49,560 nt of DNA from an uncultured Clostridium sp. (GTDB taxonomy: Bacteria > Bacillota > Clostridia > TANB77 > CAG-508). The stretch is from positions 1 through 49,560 of the forward strand of contig CAOJKK010000011.1 in assembly GCA_948437895.1 (NCBI GenBank), given 5' to 3'. The position numbers and the translations under genes are program-made. Shown piece by piece: positions 19,303 to 28,131 of this stretch. Numbering within the stretch: position 1 is the first letter of the stretch; each line of letters opens with the position of its first letter. The notes under the pieces are model-generated. The model ran no database searches. It worked only from the letters and a program-made list of their open reading frames with translations, and had not been told where the DNA came from.

Positions 19303-20703
19303 ATGTCAGAATACGAAAGTTTAAAAGAAAGATTATTTAATAATAAAAAGTGCGGATGGGATAATTTAAGCGAGGAAGAAAGACAAAAAATAAGTAAATT
19401 TGGAGATGAATATATATACTTCTTAAACAAAGCAAAAACAGAAAGAGAAGCTACTGATTTTGCAAGAGAAGTATTGCAAAAAAATGGTTTTATAGACCTA
19501 AGAGATAAACTTGTTTTAGAACCAGGAGATAAAGTTTACTATGTAAATAGAGAGAAAAGTATTTATATGGCAGTAATAGGAACAGATCCATTAGAAAGTG
19601 GATTAAATATATTAGGAGCACATATTGACTCACCAAGACTAGATTTAAAACCAAATCCATTATATGAAGATATGGGATTTGCATATTTAAAAACACATTA
19701 TTATGGAGGAATAAAGAAATACCAATGGACAACAATTCCTTTAAGTATACATGGCGTAATAGTTAAAACAAATGGAGAAAAAATAAAAATAAATATCGGA
19801 GAAGATGAAAATGATCCAGCATTTGTAATAACAGATCTTCTACCACATTTAGCACAAGACCAAATGGAAAAGAAACTAAAAGAAGGAATATCAGGAGAAG
19901 ATCTAAATCTTCTTATAGGGAGTATTCCATATGGTGATGAAAAAATAAGTGAAAGAGTAAAACTAAATATATTAAAAATATTAAATGAAAAATATGGAAT
20001 AACAGAAGCTGATTTATTAAGTTCAGAAATAGAATTAGTACCAGCATTCAAAGCAAGAAGCTTAGGATTTGATAGAAGCATGGTAGCTGGATATGGTCAA
20101 GATGATAGAGTATGTGCATATACAGAATTAAGAGCAATATTAAATACAAATAATCCTAAGAAAACAGCCGTATGCATATTATCAGACAAAGAAGAAATAG
20201 GAAGCATGGGAAACACAGGAATGGAATCACATGTATTTGATACATTTATTGCAGAACTATTAAATAAAAGAGGAGAAAACAGACCTAATTTATTAGACAA
20301 AGTATTCTGCAATTCAAGAATGTTATCAGCAGATGTTGATGCTGCATTAGATCCAATATATGCATCAGTATCAGAAAAGAACAATGCATCATTCCTAGGA
20401 TATGGAATAGGATTTAACAAATACACAGGAGCAAGAGGGAAATCAGGGGCATCTGATGCAAACGCAGAATATGTAGCAGAAATAAGAGCAATGTTAGAAA
20501 ATAATAATATACCATATCAAATAGGAGAACTTGGAAAAGTAGATGTAGGAGGAGGCGGAACTATTGCATATATTCTAGCAAATAAGGGAATAGATGTAAT
20601 TGATTGTGGAGTACCAGTGTTATCAATGCATTCTCCATACGAAGTAACAAGTAAATTTGATATATATCAAGCATACAGAACATATGAAGCATTCATGAAA
20701 TAA
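19303..20703 (+). CDS. M18 family aminopeptidase
   Basis: This is a cytosolic two-metal aminopeptidase of the aspartyl/leucyl aminopeptidase I family; 466 residues, normal length. Metal-ligand and catalytic motifs are GAHIDSPRLDLKP, QDDRVCAYTEL, SDKEEIGSMGNTGMESH, SADVDAALDP, GGGGTIAYI and SMHSPYEVTSKFD. The open frame runs further upstream, but AAAGGAG before the ATG at 19303 and the promoter at 19234 fix the start. In-frame CGG is absent. A perfect REP-like palindrome follows the stop by two bases. Confidence 0.95.
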   Translation: MSEYESLKERLFNNKKCGWDNLSEEERQKISKFGDEYIYFLNKAKTEREATDFAREVLQKNGFIDLRDKLVLEPGDKVYYVNREKSIYMAVIGTDPLESGLNILGAHIDSPRLDLKPNPLYEDMGFAYLKTHYYGGIKKYQWTTIPLSIHGVIVKTNGEKIKINIGEDENDPAFVITDLLPHLAQDQMEKKLKEGISGEDLNLLIGSIPYGDEKISERVKLNILKILNEKYGITEADLLSSEIELVPAFKARSLGFDRSMVAGYGQDDRVCAYTELRAILNTNNPKKTAVCILSDKEEIGSMGNTGMESHVFDTFIAELLNKRGENRPNLLDKVFCNSRMLSADVDAALDPIYASVSEKNNASFLGYGIGFNKYTGARGKSGASDANAEYVAEIRAMLENNNIPYQIGELGKVDVGGGGTIAYILANKGIDVIDCGVPVLSMHSPYEVTSKFDIYQAYRTYEAFMK

Positions 20704-20704
20704 A

Positions 20705-20737
20705 TTCAACTAAAGGGGACAGACCCCTTTAGTTGAA
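20705..20737. repeat. REP-like palindrome A (left of the transposase)
   Basis: Perfect 14-base arms TTCAACTAAAGGGG (20705-20718) and CCCCTTTAGTTGAA (20724-20737), loop ACAGA. It begins right after the aminopeptidase stop and about 80 bases before the REP-associated transposase gene. Confidence 0.93.
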
Positions 20738-20818
20738 AAAGCAAATTAATTATTTAAAGGGGGCGGAAATAAAAATCTGCTCTTTTTTGTTGGGGGCTAT
20801 ATAAAAAGGAGGAAATAT

Positions 20819-21577
20819 ATGCCACGAACAGCTAGAAAAATTAGTAAAACAGGATTTTATCATGTTATTATAAGAGGAGTTAATAAAGAGATGATATTCA
20901 TAGATGATGAGGACAGAAAGATGTTTTTGCGTTTATTAAAATTTTATAAAACAGATATGAATTGTAAAATACATGCATATTGTTTAATGAGTAATCATGT
21001 TCATTTGTTAATCGAAGATAAAAAATTGAAAATAGGAGAATTAATGAAAAATATAACCTGTGTATATGCGGGAGAATTTAATAAAAAGTATAATAGGGTA
21101 GGTCACTTATTTCAAGATCGATTTAATAGTCAAAATGTTGAGAAACAAGATTATCTATTTAGAGTAATAAGGTATATACATAGAAATCCAGAAAAAGCAG
21201 GTATATGTAAAACGGAAGAATATAGGTGGAGTAGTTATAATGAAGTAATATATGGATCTAAGATTATAGATAGAGATTTCATTTTAAGTATATATGGTAA
21301 TAATAAATTTTATGCTATACAAGAATTTAAAAGACAAATGATAGGTGAAAATAATGATATATTAGATTCAGCTTATATAAGAAATAAAATATCTGATATA
21401 GAGGCAAGAGAAATTATAGAACATATGAAAAAAACTAAACAAATTCCAAATATAAAAAGAGAGAATTTAGTAGAGGTGGTAGATAAAATAAGAGAGATAA
21501 AGAATATTAATAAAGAGCAGATATTAAGAATATTGGGATATAACAAGAATCAATTTTATTATATAACAAAGAGATAA
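20819..21577 (+). CDS. REP-associated tyrosine transposase (IS200-like, RAYT)
   Basis: This is a single-strand HUH/Y1 transposase relative of 252 residues. The N-terminal Y1 domain has the HUH motif SNHVHLLI (about residue 60) and the catalytic-Tyr region VIRYIHRNPEKAG (about 120). WSSYNEVIYG follows, and the C-terminal 80 residues look like a DnaA-type helix-turn-helix (NKEQILRILGYNKNQFYYITKR). AAGGAGG precedes the ATG. REP-like palindromes flank the gene on both sides (20705-20737, 21581-21619), the usual arrangement for RAYTs that mobilise such repeats. Its AT bias and lack of CGG match the host genes, so it is probably a long-term resident, domesticated rather than a recent insertion. Confidence 0.92.
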   Translation: MPRTARKISKTGFYHVIIRGVNKEMIFIDDEDRKMFLRLLKFYKTDMNCKIHAYCLMSNHVHLLIEDKKLKIGELMKNITCVYAGEFNKKYNRVGHLFQDRFNSQNVEKQDYLFRVIRYIHRNPEKAGICKTEEYRWSSYNEVIYGSKIIDRDFILSIYGNNKFYAIQEFKRQMIGENNDILDSAYIRNKISDIEAREIIEHMKKTKQIPNIKRENLVEVVDKIREIKNINKEQILRILGYNKNQFYYITKR

Positions 21578-21580
21578 TAA

Positions 21581-21619
21581 AAATTCAACGAAAGGGGTCT
21601 GTCCCCCTTCGTTGAATTT
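21581..21619. repeat. REP-like palindrome B (right of the transposase)
   Basis: AAATTCAACGAAAGGGG (21581-21597) and CCCCCTTCGTTGAATTT (21603-21619), loop TCTGT, one mismatch. The loop is the complement of palindrome A's, so the copy is in inverted orientation. It overlaps the end of pyrE and can terminate transcription from both sides. Confidence 0.9.
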
Positions 21620-22473
21620 TATAAATTATATAAATTACTATCTATACATAGTTTTGCTCTTGCTGCTGTTTTTTCATCAGATGCAAGTGCATTTTCTAAA
21701 AATTCAGGGTGTGTTATTAAGAATTTTCTCATAGTTTCATCTGGATTTTCATAGAAGTTTTTAAGCATTTCAAATTGAACGTTATTGATGATATTCATAC
21801 TAAGTGCTTTTTCGAATAGTTTTTCATCTATATTAATCATTGATAGTGATTTTACATTTTCATTTTCTAGTTTTTCTTTTCCGCCTTGCATTCTGTCTAC
21901 AACTACTGTACTCCAAACAATTTGTGCACCTAAACTCTTAATTGCAGGAATCCAAGCTCTTAAATAACTAGATGCTTCTGTTATTAAATCAGCTATATGT
22001 AATACTTTAGCTCCTTCTAATTCTGATCTGTTAATTATTTCTTCAAAGTTACTATCAGTTACTACCATGCTTAAATCTTTGTAAATAGTAATATGTGGTT
22101 TTGAAAGTTTATTTGCAATTATGTTAGAGAAGAACCAATCTCTTCTTTCTCCACCTGAGATATAATCTATTTCATTTACATCTATATTTTCCTTTATAAA
22201 TTCAACCATTTCATTTATTACATTTTTGTAAATTTCATTATCATTGTAATGTGAAAGAGTTTTATCAAAAACTTTTTTAGGAAGAGTATCTTTATTTTCT
22301 TTTTCAGAGTCGATAAATTTCAGTAAATCTACTGCATCTTGCTCACTTCCATAAAGAAAATGCGTGTTTATATAATATGGTCCTATTTTACCAGAAGTAT
22401 ACCAAAATGGTTTATTATCTGGACAGATTCTTAAAGCATTTGTTTCAAATAAATATGATACTAAATTACTCAT
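21619..22473 (-). CDS. pyrE: Orotate phosphoribosyltransferase
   Basis: This enzyme joins orotate to PRPP to make OMP in pyrimidine synthesis. The 284-residue product is of the long clostridial type. It has FWYTSGKIGPYYINTHF at the N-terminus, the SGGERRDWFFS loop and a PRPP-binding strand-loop VLHIADLITEASSYLRAW. GGAGG lies just before the ATG. The gene is divergent from pyrC-pyrF-pyrK-pyrD, sharing a 134-base intergenic region, so the locus is a coherent pyrimidine cluster. The assignment to pyrE rests on these motifs plus context. Confidence 0.9.
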   Translation of the reverse strand: MSNLVSYLFETNALRICPDNKPFWYTSGKIGPYYINTHFLYGSEQDAVDLLKFIDSEKENKDTLPKKVFDKTLSHYNDNEIYKNVINEMVEFIKENIDVNEIDYISGGERRDWFFSNIIANKLSKPHITIYKDLSMVVTDSNFEEIINRSELEGAKVLHIADLITEASSYLRAWIPAIKSLGAQIVWSTVVVDRMQGGKEKLENENVKSLSMINIDEKLFEKALSMNIINNVQFEMLKNFYENPDETMRKFLITHPEFLENALASDEKTAARAKLCIDSNLYNL

Positions 22474-22550
22474 ATTGTTACCTCCAAAATATATTTTCTT
22501 AAATCATAAATCAAAAGTAGAATAAAGTCAAATAAAAACATTTAAAAACC

Positions 22551-22577
22551 TTGAAAAAAGTGATATAAAATGATAAT
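22551..22577 (+). promoter_or_regulatory. Possible promoter of pyrC-pyrF-pyrK-pyrD
   Basis: TTGAAA and TGATAAT are spaced about 15 bases, shorter than ideal. No PyrR-type attenuator hairpin is visible between this and the pyrC start. Confidence 0.4.
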
Positions 22578-22607
22578 ATTGTTAAAATAGTAAAAGGAGG
22601 TAAGACA

Positions 22608-23879
22608 GTGACAATATTATTAAAAAATGGTAAGTTAATAGATTATAAAACTAAGACAGATGACTATTTTGATATTTTCATTGAAAATGGAATTATAAAA
22701 GAAATATCTAAAGAAATAAATACAGTAGCAGATAGTGTTATTGATTGTACTAATCTATTTATCATACCAGGTATGATAGATATTCATTGTCATTTAAGAG
22801 AACCTGGATTTGAATATAAAGAAACTATAGAAACAGGAATGAAAAGTGCTGCCAAAGGAGGATTTACTTCTATTTGTCCAATGCCAAATACGAACCCCGC
22901 TTGTGATAGTACTTTTATTTTGCAAAAAATACAAGATGAAGCCAAAAGAGTTGGAGCTTGTAATGTATTCCCATATGCTAGTGTGACAGTTGGAGAAAAG
23001 GGAGAAGAATTAACAGATTTTGAAACTCTAAAAAATGCAGGAGCAATTGCTTTCTCTGATGATGGTATGCCTGTTGTTAGAGCAAAGATTATGAGAGATG
23101 CATTAATTAAGGCAAATGAACTTGGTACTTTTGTTGCATCACATTGTGAGGAAAAAGAACTAGGAAAAGGTGCTATAAATGCAGGAGAAGTTGCAAAGAA
23201 ATTAAATGTAGAAGGAGTTCTTCCAGAAGCGGAAACACTAATGGCTGCAAGAGAAGTAGAACTTGCAGAGATAAATAATATTCATTCACATGTATGCCAT
23301 ATAAGTGCAAAAGAAACAGTAAGGCTAATTAGAGATGCTAAAAAGAGAGGAGTAAATGTAACTTGCGAAACATGTCCTCATTATTATAGTTTTACAGAAG
23401 AAGAGGTTTTAGAAACAGGAACTAATGCAAAAATGAATCCTCCTCTTAGAAAAGAAGATGACCTGCAAGAAATAATAAAAGGACTTCAAGATGGAACAAT
23501 TGATTGCATAATTACTGATCATGCACCACATGCAAAAGAAGAAAAAGATGTGGAACTTTCAAAAGCACCAAATGGAATTATAGGATTTGAGACAGCACTT
23601 GCTGCTAGCATAACAAACTTAGTAGATAAAGGATATATATCATATTTAGATATGGTAAAATTAACAAGCTATAATGCAGCTAAAATATTAGGGATAGACA
23701 GAGGAGTAATAGAAGAAGGGAAAATTGCTGATATTACAGTATTTGACCCAAATAAAGAATATGTATATACTAAAGAAAGTATAGTATCAAAATCAAAAAA
23801 TACACCATTTATAGGCAAAAAGCTAAAAGGTGAAGTAAGATATACAATAGTAAACGGGAAAATAGTATACAAAGCTTAA
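22608..23879 (+). CDS. pyrC: Dihydroorotase
   Basis: This zinc amidohydrolase cyclises carbamoyl-aspartate to dihydroorotate. The 423 residues are of the class I type. Metal ligands and signatures are DIHCHLREPG (about residue 58), SHCEEKE, HVCHISAKETV and DHAPHAKEEK, with the catalytic Asp in the last. The start is GTG at 22608 after AAGGAGG. It is the first gene of the + strand pyrimidine operon. A perfect REP-like palindrome begins two bases after the stop and separates it from pyrF. Confidence 0.96.
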   Translation: MTILLKNGKLIDYKTKTDDYFDIFIENGIIKEISKEINTVADSVIDCTNLFIIPGMIDIHCHLREPGFEYKETIETGMKSAAKGGFTSICPMPNTNPACDSTFILQKIQDEAKRVGACNVFPYASVTVGEKGEELTDFETLKNAGAIAFSDDGMPVVRAKIMRDALIKANELGTFVASHCEEKELGKGAINAGEVAKKLNVEGVLPEAETLMAAREVELAEINNIHSHVCHISAKETVRLIRDAKKRGVNVTCETCPHYYSFTEEEVLETGTNAKMNPPLRKEDDLQEIIKGLQDGTIDCIITDHAPHAKEEKDVELSKAPNGIIGFETALAASITNLVDKGYISYLDMVKLTSYNAAKILGIDRGVIEEGKIADITVFDPNKEYVYTKESIVSKSKNTPFIGKKLKGEVRYTIVNGKIVYKA

Positions 23880-23881
23880 AA

Positions 23882-23914
23882 TTCAACAAAAGGGGACAGA
23901 CCCCTTTTGTTGAA
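23882..23914. repeat. REP-like palindrome C (pyrC-pyrF gap)
   Basis: Perfect arms TTCAACAAAAGGGG (23882-23895) and CCCCTTTTGTTGAA (23901-23914), loop ACAGA. It sits within an operon, so it may stabilise or partly terminate the upstream message. Confidence 0.93.
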
Positions 23915-23943
23915 AATGTAAATAAAAAAGGAGAATGATAAAA

Positions 23944-24864
23944 ATGGAAAATGCAATGGACAAATTAATTAACAAAATTAAGGAGACAAACAATCCTACA
24001 GTTATGGGATTAGACCCAAGATATGATATGATACCAGAAAGTATAAGAGCAAAATATGAAAGAAATGTAGAAGGTGCATGTAAAGCAATATTAGAATTCA
24101 ATAAAGGATTAATAGATAGTGTATGTGATATAGTACCCGCTGTAAAGCCTCAAATTGCTTTTTATGAGATGTTTGGCGTAGAAGGTATAAAAGTATTTAA
24201 TGAAACATGTAAATATGCTAAAGAAAAAGGAATGTGCGTAATTGCTGATGTAAAAAGAGGAGATATTGGTTCAACAGCTGCAGGATATTCAAATGCATAT
24301 TTAGGAAAAACACCATTAGGTGATGAAAAAGTTTCAATATATGATGTAGATTTTGTAACAGTAAATCCATACTTAGGAATCGATGGAGTAAAACCATTTA
24401 TAGATGACTGCAAGGAATATGGAAAAGGAATATTTATACTAGTAAAAACATCTAATAAATCATCTGGTGAGTTACAAGATTTAAAATTAGAAGATGGAAG
24501 AACAATATATGAAAAAGTAGCAGAATTAGTAAGCTCTTGGGGAGATGAATTGGTTGGAGAATATGGATATAGTAGTGTAGGAGCAGTAGTAGGAGCAACA
24601 TATCCTGTTCAAATAAAAGAATTAAGAGAAATCATGCCTAAAACATACTTCTTAATTCCAGGATATGGAGCACAAGGAGGAAAAGCAGAAGATATAGCAT
24701 TAGGATTTAAAGATGGATTAGGTGGAATTGTTAATGCTTCAAGAAGCTTGATGGCTGCATATAAATCTGATAGATGGAAAGATGAATACTTAAGTGAAGA
24801 ATATGGAAAAGCAACAAGAGCAGAAGCAATAAGAATGAGAGACGAATTAAATAGTGCAATGTAG
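23944..24864 (+). CDS. pyrF: Orotidine 5'-phosphate decarboxylase (type 2)
   Basis: This enzyme decarboxylates OMP to UMP. The 306-residue product is the longer PyrF2 form, with VMGLDPRYD near the N-terminus, the VKPQIAFYE segment, catalytic VIADVKRGDIGSTAAGYS, FVTVNPYLG, and a phosphate-binding end FLIPGYGAQGG...GIVNASRS. An in-frame ATG at 23935 lies only one base past AAGGAG, so the ATG at 23944, with a spacing of ten, is preferred. pyrK follows after 18 bases. Confidence 0.95.
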   Translation: MENAMDKLINKIKETNNPTVMGLDPRYDMIPESIRAKYERNVEGACKAILEFNKGLIDSVCDIVPAVKPQIAFYEMFGVEGIKVFNETCKYAKEKGMCVIADVKRGDIGSTAAGYSNAYLGKTPLGDEKVSIYDVDFVTVNPYLGIDGVKPFIDDCKEYGKGIFILVKTSNKSSGELQDLKLEDGRTIYEKVAELVSSWGDELVGEYGYSSVGAVVGATYPVQIKELREIMPKTYFLIPGYGAQGGKAEDIALGFKDGLGGIVNASRSLMAAYKSDRWKDEYLSEEYGKATRAEAIRMRDELNSAM

Positions 24865-24882
24865 TAATAGGAGGAATAAAAC

Positions 24883-25656
24883 ATGCCAGTACAATTACAA
24901 TCTAAATTAATAAAAAAAGAACAATTAAAATCTGATATATTTAAGTTTTCTTTATCAGCCAAAGAAATTGTAGATGTAGCAAGACCAGGACAATTTATTG
25001 AAATAAGGGTTACAGAAGGTTTAGATCCATTTTTAAGAAGACCAATTAGTATATATAATATGGATAAAGAAAAAGGAATATTAGAGATAATATTTAGAAT
25101 TCAAGGAAGAGGAACAGAAATATTATCAAGAAAAAAAGAAGGAGATTTAGTTGATATTGTAGGACCATTAGGATATGGAACATTCAAATTTGAAGGATAC
25201 AAAAACATTGCAATACTTGGTGGAGGAATAGGTGTATTTCCTTTATATGAACTTGCTAAAAATGCCTTAAGAGAAACAACCGTAAATACATATTTAGGAT
25301 TTAGAGATAAAGAAGCGGTATTATTAGAAGAGGAATTTGAAAAAGTATCAAATAAATTAGTAATTACAACAGATGATGGAAGCTACAAAATACATGGATT
25401 TGCAATAAATGAATTAAAGAAAGATTTAGAAGAAGGAAAAATAGATGCAATATTTGCTTGCGGACCATTACCATTACTTAGAGCAGTTAAAAACTTAGCA
25501 AAAGAAAAAGATATTCCTTGCCAAATATCATTAGAAGAAAAGATGGGATGCGGACTTGGAGTATGCTTAGGTTGTGCAGTAGAAGTGGTAGAAGGTGGAT
25601 ATAAACACGTATGTAAACAAGGACCAGTATTTGATAGTAATAAAGTGATTATTTAG
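24883..25656 (+). CDS. pyrK: Dihydroorotate dehydrogenase, electron transfer subunit
   Basis: This flavin/iron-sulfur subunit passes electrons from PyrD to NAD+. The 257-residue product has the FAD-binding RRPISIYN motif, the NAD-binding ILGGGIGVFPLYELA segment, ACGPLPLLRAV, and C-terminal 2Fe-2S cysteines in MGCGLGVCLGCAV plus HVCKQGPVF. It lies between pyrF and pyrD, as expected for a type 1B dihydroorotate dehydrogenase. GGAGG precedes the start. Confidence 0.97.
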   Translation: MPVQLQSKLIKKEQLKSDIFKFSLSAKEIVDVARPGQFIEIRVTEGLDPFLRRPISIYNMDKEKGILEIIFRIQGRGTEILSRKKEGDLVDIVGPLGYGTFKFEGYKNIAILGGGIGVFPLYELAKNALRETTVNTYLGFRDKEAVLLEEEFEKVSNKLVITTDDGSYKIHGFAINELKKDLEEGKIDAIFACGPLPLLRAVKNLAKEKDIPCQISLEEKMGCGLGVCLGCAVEVVEGGYKHVCKQGPVFDSNKVII

Positions 25657-25690
25657 GGACAGTCCCCATGCGACATTTTGTCGCAAATGG
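25656..25690. repeat. Palindrome cluster, GACATTTTGTC type (pyrK-pyrD gap)
   Basis: GGGAC-A-GTCCC (25656-25666) is followed by TGCGACATTTTGTCGCA (25669-25685) within outer CCCAT/ATGGG. It overlaps the pyrK stop codon and has the same centre as the element after purL. Confidence 0.75.
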
Positions 25691-25722
25691 GACAGACCTG
25701 TTGAAGATGAGGTGTTGAATTT

Positions 25723-26631
25723 ATGAATACAGAAGTTAATTTTGCAGGTATTAAAATGAAAAATCCTGTAACAGTTGCATCAGGAACATTCGGATATGGA
25801 AGAGAATATAGTCAATTTTTTGATTTAAGTAAACTAGGAGGAATTATTACAAAAGGTACATCTTTAAAACCAAGAGATGGAAATAAACCTTCTAGAATAT
25901 ACGAGACTCCAAGCGGAATGCTTAATAGTATTGGACTTCAAAATCCAGGAGTTGAATATTTTTTAGAGTATGATTTACCTTGGCTTAGAACTCAAGATGT
26001 TGCAGTAATAGTAAATGCATGTGGAAGTACAATAGAAGACTATGTTGAGCTTTGTAAAATATTGAATAAAGCAGATATAGATGGAGTAGAGCTTAATTTA
26101 TCTTGTCCAAATGTTAAAGCAGGATGTTTAGCATTTGGAACAACATATGAAGGTGTGAAGGAAGTCACAAGTAGAGTAAGAGAAGTATTGGATAAACCTT
26201 TAATAGTAAAACTTACTCCAAATGTAACGGATATAACACTTCCAGCAAAAGGAGCAGAAGATGCTGGCGCAGATGCAGTATCATTAATTAATACATTACT
26301 TGGAATGAGTATTAATATAAATACAAGGAGGCCACATCTTGCTAATAATACAGGAGGACTATCTGGACCTGCTGTAAAACCTGTAGCAGTAAGAATGGTA
26401 TATCAAGTATCTCAAGCTGTTAATATTCCTGTTCTTGGTATGGGCGGAATTACAAATGGAAATGATGCAGTAGAATTTATGCTTGCAGGTGCATCTGCAA
26501 TATCTATAGGTGCAGGTAATTTCATAGATCCATATACAAGTGTAAATACAGTTAAAGAAATAGAAGAATATATGGAAAAACATAATATAGAGAAAATAGA
26601 AGATCTAGTAGGAAAAGTAGAAATGAATTAA
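25723..26631 (+). CDS. pyrD: Dihydroorotate dehydrogenase, catalytic subunit (type 1B)
   Basis: This FMN enzyme oxidises dihydroorotate to orotate and works with PyrK. The 302-residue product shows VASGTFGYGREY, TKGTSLKPRDGN, SIGLQNPG, the catalytic-Cys region NLSCPNVKAGCLAFGT, VKLTPNVTDI, GGLSGPAVKP and VLGMGGITNGNDAVEF. The catalytic base being Cys fits the NAD-dependent 1B class, in agreement with the adjacent pyrK. It is the last gene of the operon; a terminator follows. Confidence 0.97.
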   Translation: MNTEVNFAGIKMKNPVTVASGTFGYGREYSQFFDLSKLGGIITKGTSLKPRDGNKPSRIYETPSGMLNSIGLQNPGVEYFLEYDLPWLRTQDVAVIVNACGSTIEDYVELCKILNKADIDGVELNLSCPNVKAGCLAFGTTYEGVKEVTSRVREVLDKPLIVKLTPNVTDITLPAKGAEDAGADAVSLINTLLGMSININTRRPHLANNTGGLSGPAVKPVAVRMVYQVSQAVNIPVLGMGGITNGNDAVEFMLAGASAISIGAGNFIDPYTSVNTVKEIEEYMEKHNIEKIEDLVGKVEMN

Positions 26632-26713
26632 AACTGTCAAAAAGTATTTAGTTTTTCAAAAAAATAGAAAATGTTATATGAGCAGATAGAAGATTAATTA
26701 TTATAAAAATGAG

Positions 26714-26747
26714 AAAGAATATCAAAAATATTTGGTATTCTTTTTTT
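26714..26747 (+). terminator. Terminator of the pyrimidine operon
   Basis: GAATATCAAA (26717-26726) pairs with TTTGGTATTC (26731-26740) with one G-U pair, then TTTTTTT. The rest of the 315-base gap to 26947 holds only the promoter at 26852. Confidence 0.85.
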
Positions 26748-26851
26748 AGTTGCTAAATTCCTTAGAATAAGAATTAAATGGTACAAAATCGAACGGCAGG
26801 GGTTTGGTTTAAAAGAAAAATAATTGATACCATGTATAGCTTAAGGATGTG

Positions 26852-26880
26852 TTGATTTTTTATGTAAATAATGATATAAT
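26852..26880 (+). promoter_or_regulatory. Promoter of the TelA-like operon
   Basis: TTGATT, 17 bases, TATAAT with an extended TGA, about 65 bases before the first gene. Confidence 0.8.
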
Positions 26881-26946
26881 ATTGAACGCAATACACATTG
26901 AAAAGTAAATAGTAAATCCATTAAAAATTTTAGGAGGAAAACAACT

Positions 26947-28131
26947 ATGTCAAAAACATCAAAAAACAACACAACCAATGACCTTGCAGTTGGTCAGGAA
27001 TCCAGAGCATTATCTCCGGCACGGCAGTACGAAGATCTGTCTCCGGCTGAAAAACAAGCTGTTGAACAGCTTGTTACTCAGCTTACAGATTGCAGTGATG
27101 CAGGGTTAAGTAAATTCTCAGCGGGAATTTCTAACAAATCAGCTAGAGCTTCTGTTGATTTCTTGAAAAGCACAAAAATCAATGATCTTGGCGAGTTTGA
27201 TACTTGTATGCTTGATTTGTCACGCAACCTGCGTTCCATTGATACTAAGGAATTATCGGTAGTGAATCCAAGTCCTACCAGCAAAGTTCCTCTTATTGGC
27301 GGATGGCTTTCTAAAACAAAGTTGGCTAAAAAAGTCGACGGTGTTATTGAAAAACAGGAATCAATCGAAAGAGTTATCAAACGCGAGATTGAAACTCTTG
27401 AAGGGATTAAGTTAACTCTTGCTGAAGATAAGACAAGATGTATTTCTATCAGAAAAGATACTGTTCAATTTGCTATCAATCTTGAACTGTTCTATTTCGC
27501 TTATCAGCAGAAGAGACTTGCCTTGGAACAGGAATATAACGATTTTGTTAATAGTCCTAGTTACAATCCGGCAAACTTACACGACAGCGAGCACGCGAAT
27601 GAGCTGCAAGATCAAATGCAAGCTTTAGAAAGAAAAATGGACGCTACCTTGCGTTCTCATGCGAATGCTATTAGCGATATTCCCACTTATTCTATGATTA
27701 AGGCTGGTGAAAACGCTATTATTGATGCTATTCAGGACTGCATTGATAATGTAGTTCCAGAATGGGAGAAATCATTTGCAAAAGCAATTCTTTCTTATCG
27801 TTTGAATAATGCGGCTACTGTTATCAAGCAAACAAAAGAGGCTAACGGTCAAATTGCAGTTGCTGCGGCAAGATTAGCTTCTCAAGGATTAATCAGCGCA
27901 GCTGAAGCAATTGAAGCCCCCTCGATGGCAACGGAAGCTCTTCAGGAGAAGAATCAAATTTTCCTTGAAACCATTGATAGATTAGTTCAGATCTCGAAAG
28001 AAGCTTCTGAAAGAAGAATCAAAGATGCGGACGTTATCAGAGATGAAGAAAGGAAAACTCTTTTTGCTAATCAGCAAAGAAAGACAGCTGTCTTAATAGA
28101 ACCTGTTGAAGGAAGTGATGGTAATGACTGA
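26947..28131 (+). CDS. TelA/KlaA-like toxic-anion-resistance family protein
   Basis: The 394-residue protein has no membrane segment. Its all-helical layout matches the TelA family: GLSKFSAGISNKSARASVDF near residue 55, a GWLSKTKLAKKVDGVIEKQESIE linker about 120, LETLEGIKLTLAEDKT and long coiled helices, then PTYSMIKAGENAIIDAIQDC and VPEWEKSFAKAILSYRLNNA. TelA proteins are linked to tellurite and cell-envelope stress resistance, but the biochemistry is poorly known. It is the first of three overlapping genes. Base and codon use is much less AT-biased than the flanking pyr genes, and Arg26 is CGG (27022-27024), pointing to acquisition. Confidence 0.8.
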   Translation: MSKTSKNNTTNDLAVGQESRALSPARQYEDLSPAEKQAVEQLVTQLTDCSDAGLSKFSAGISNKSARASVDFLKSTKINDLGEFDTCMLDLSRNLRSIDTKELSVVNPSPTSKVPLIGGWLSKTKLAKKVDGVIEKQESIERVIKREIETLEGIKLTLAEDKTRCISIRKDTVQFAINLELFYFAYQQKRLALEQEYNDFVNSPSYNPANLHDSEHANELQDQMQALERKMDATLRSHANAISDIPTYSMIKAGENAIIDAIQDCIDNVVPEWEKSFAKAILSYRLNNAATVIKQTKEANGQIAVAAARLASQGLISAAEAIEAPSMATEALQEKNQIFLETIDRLVQISKEASERRIKDADVIRDEERKTLFANQQRKTAVLIEPVEGSDGND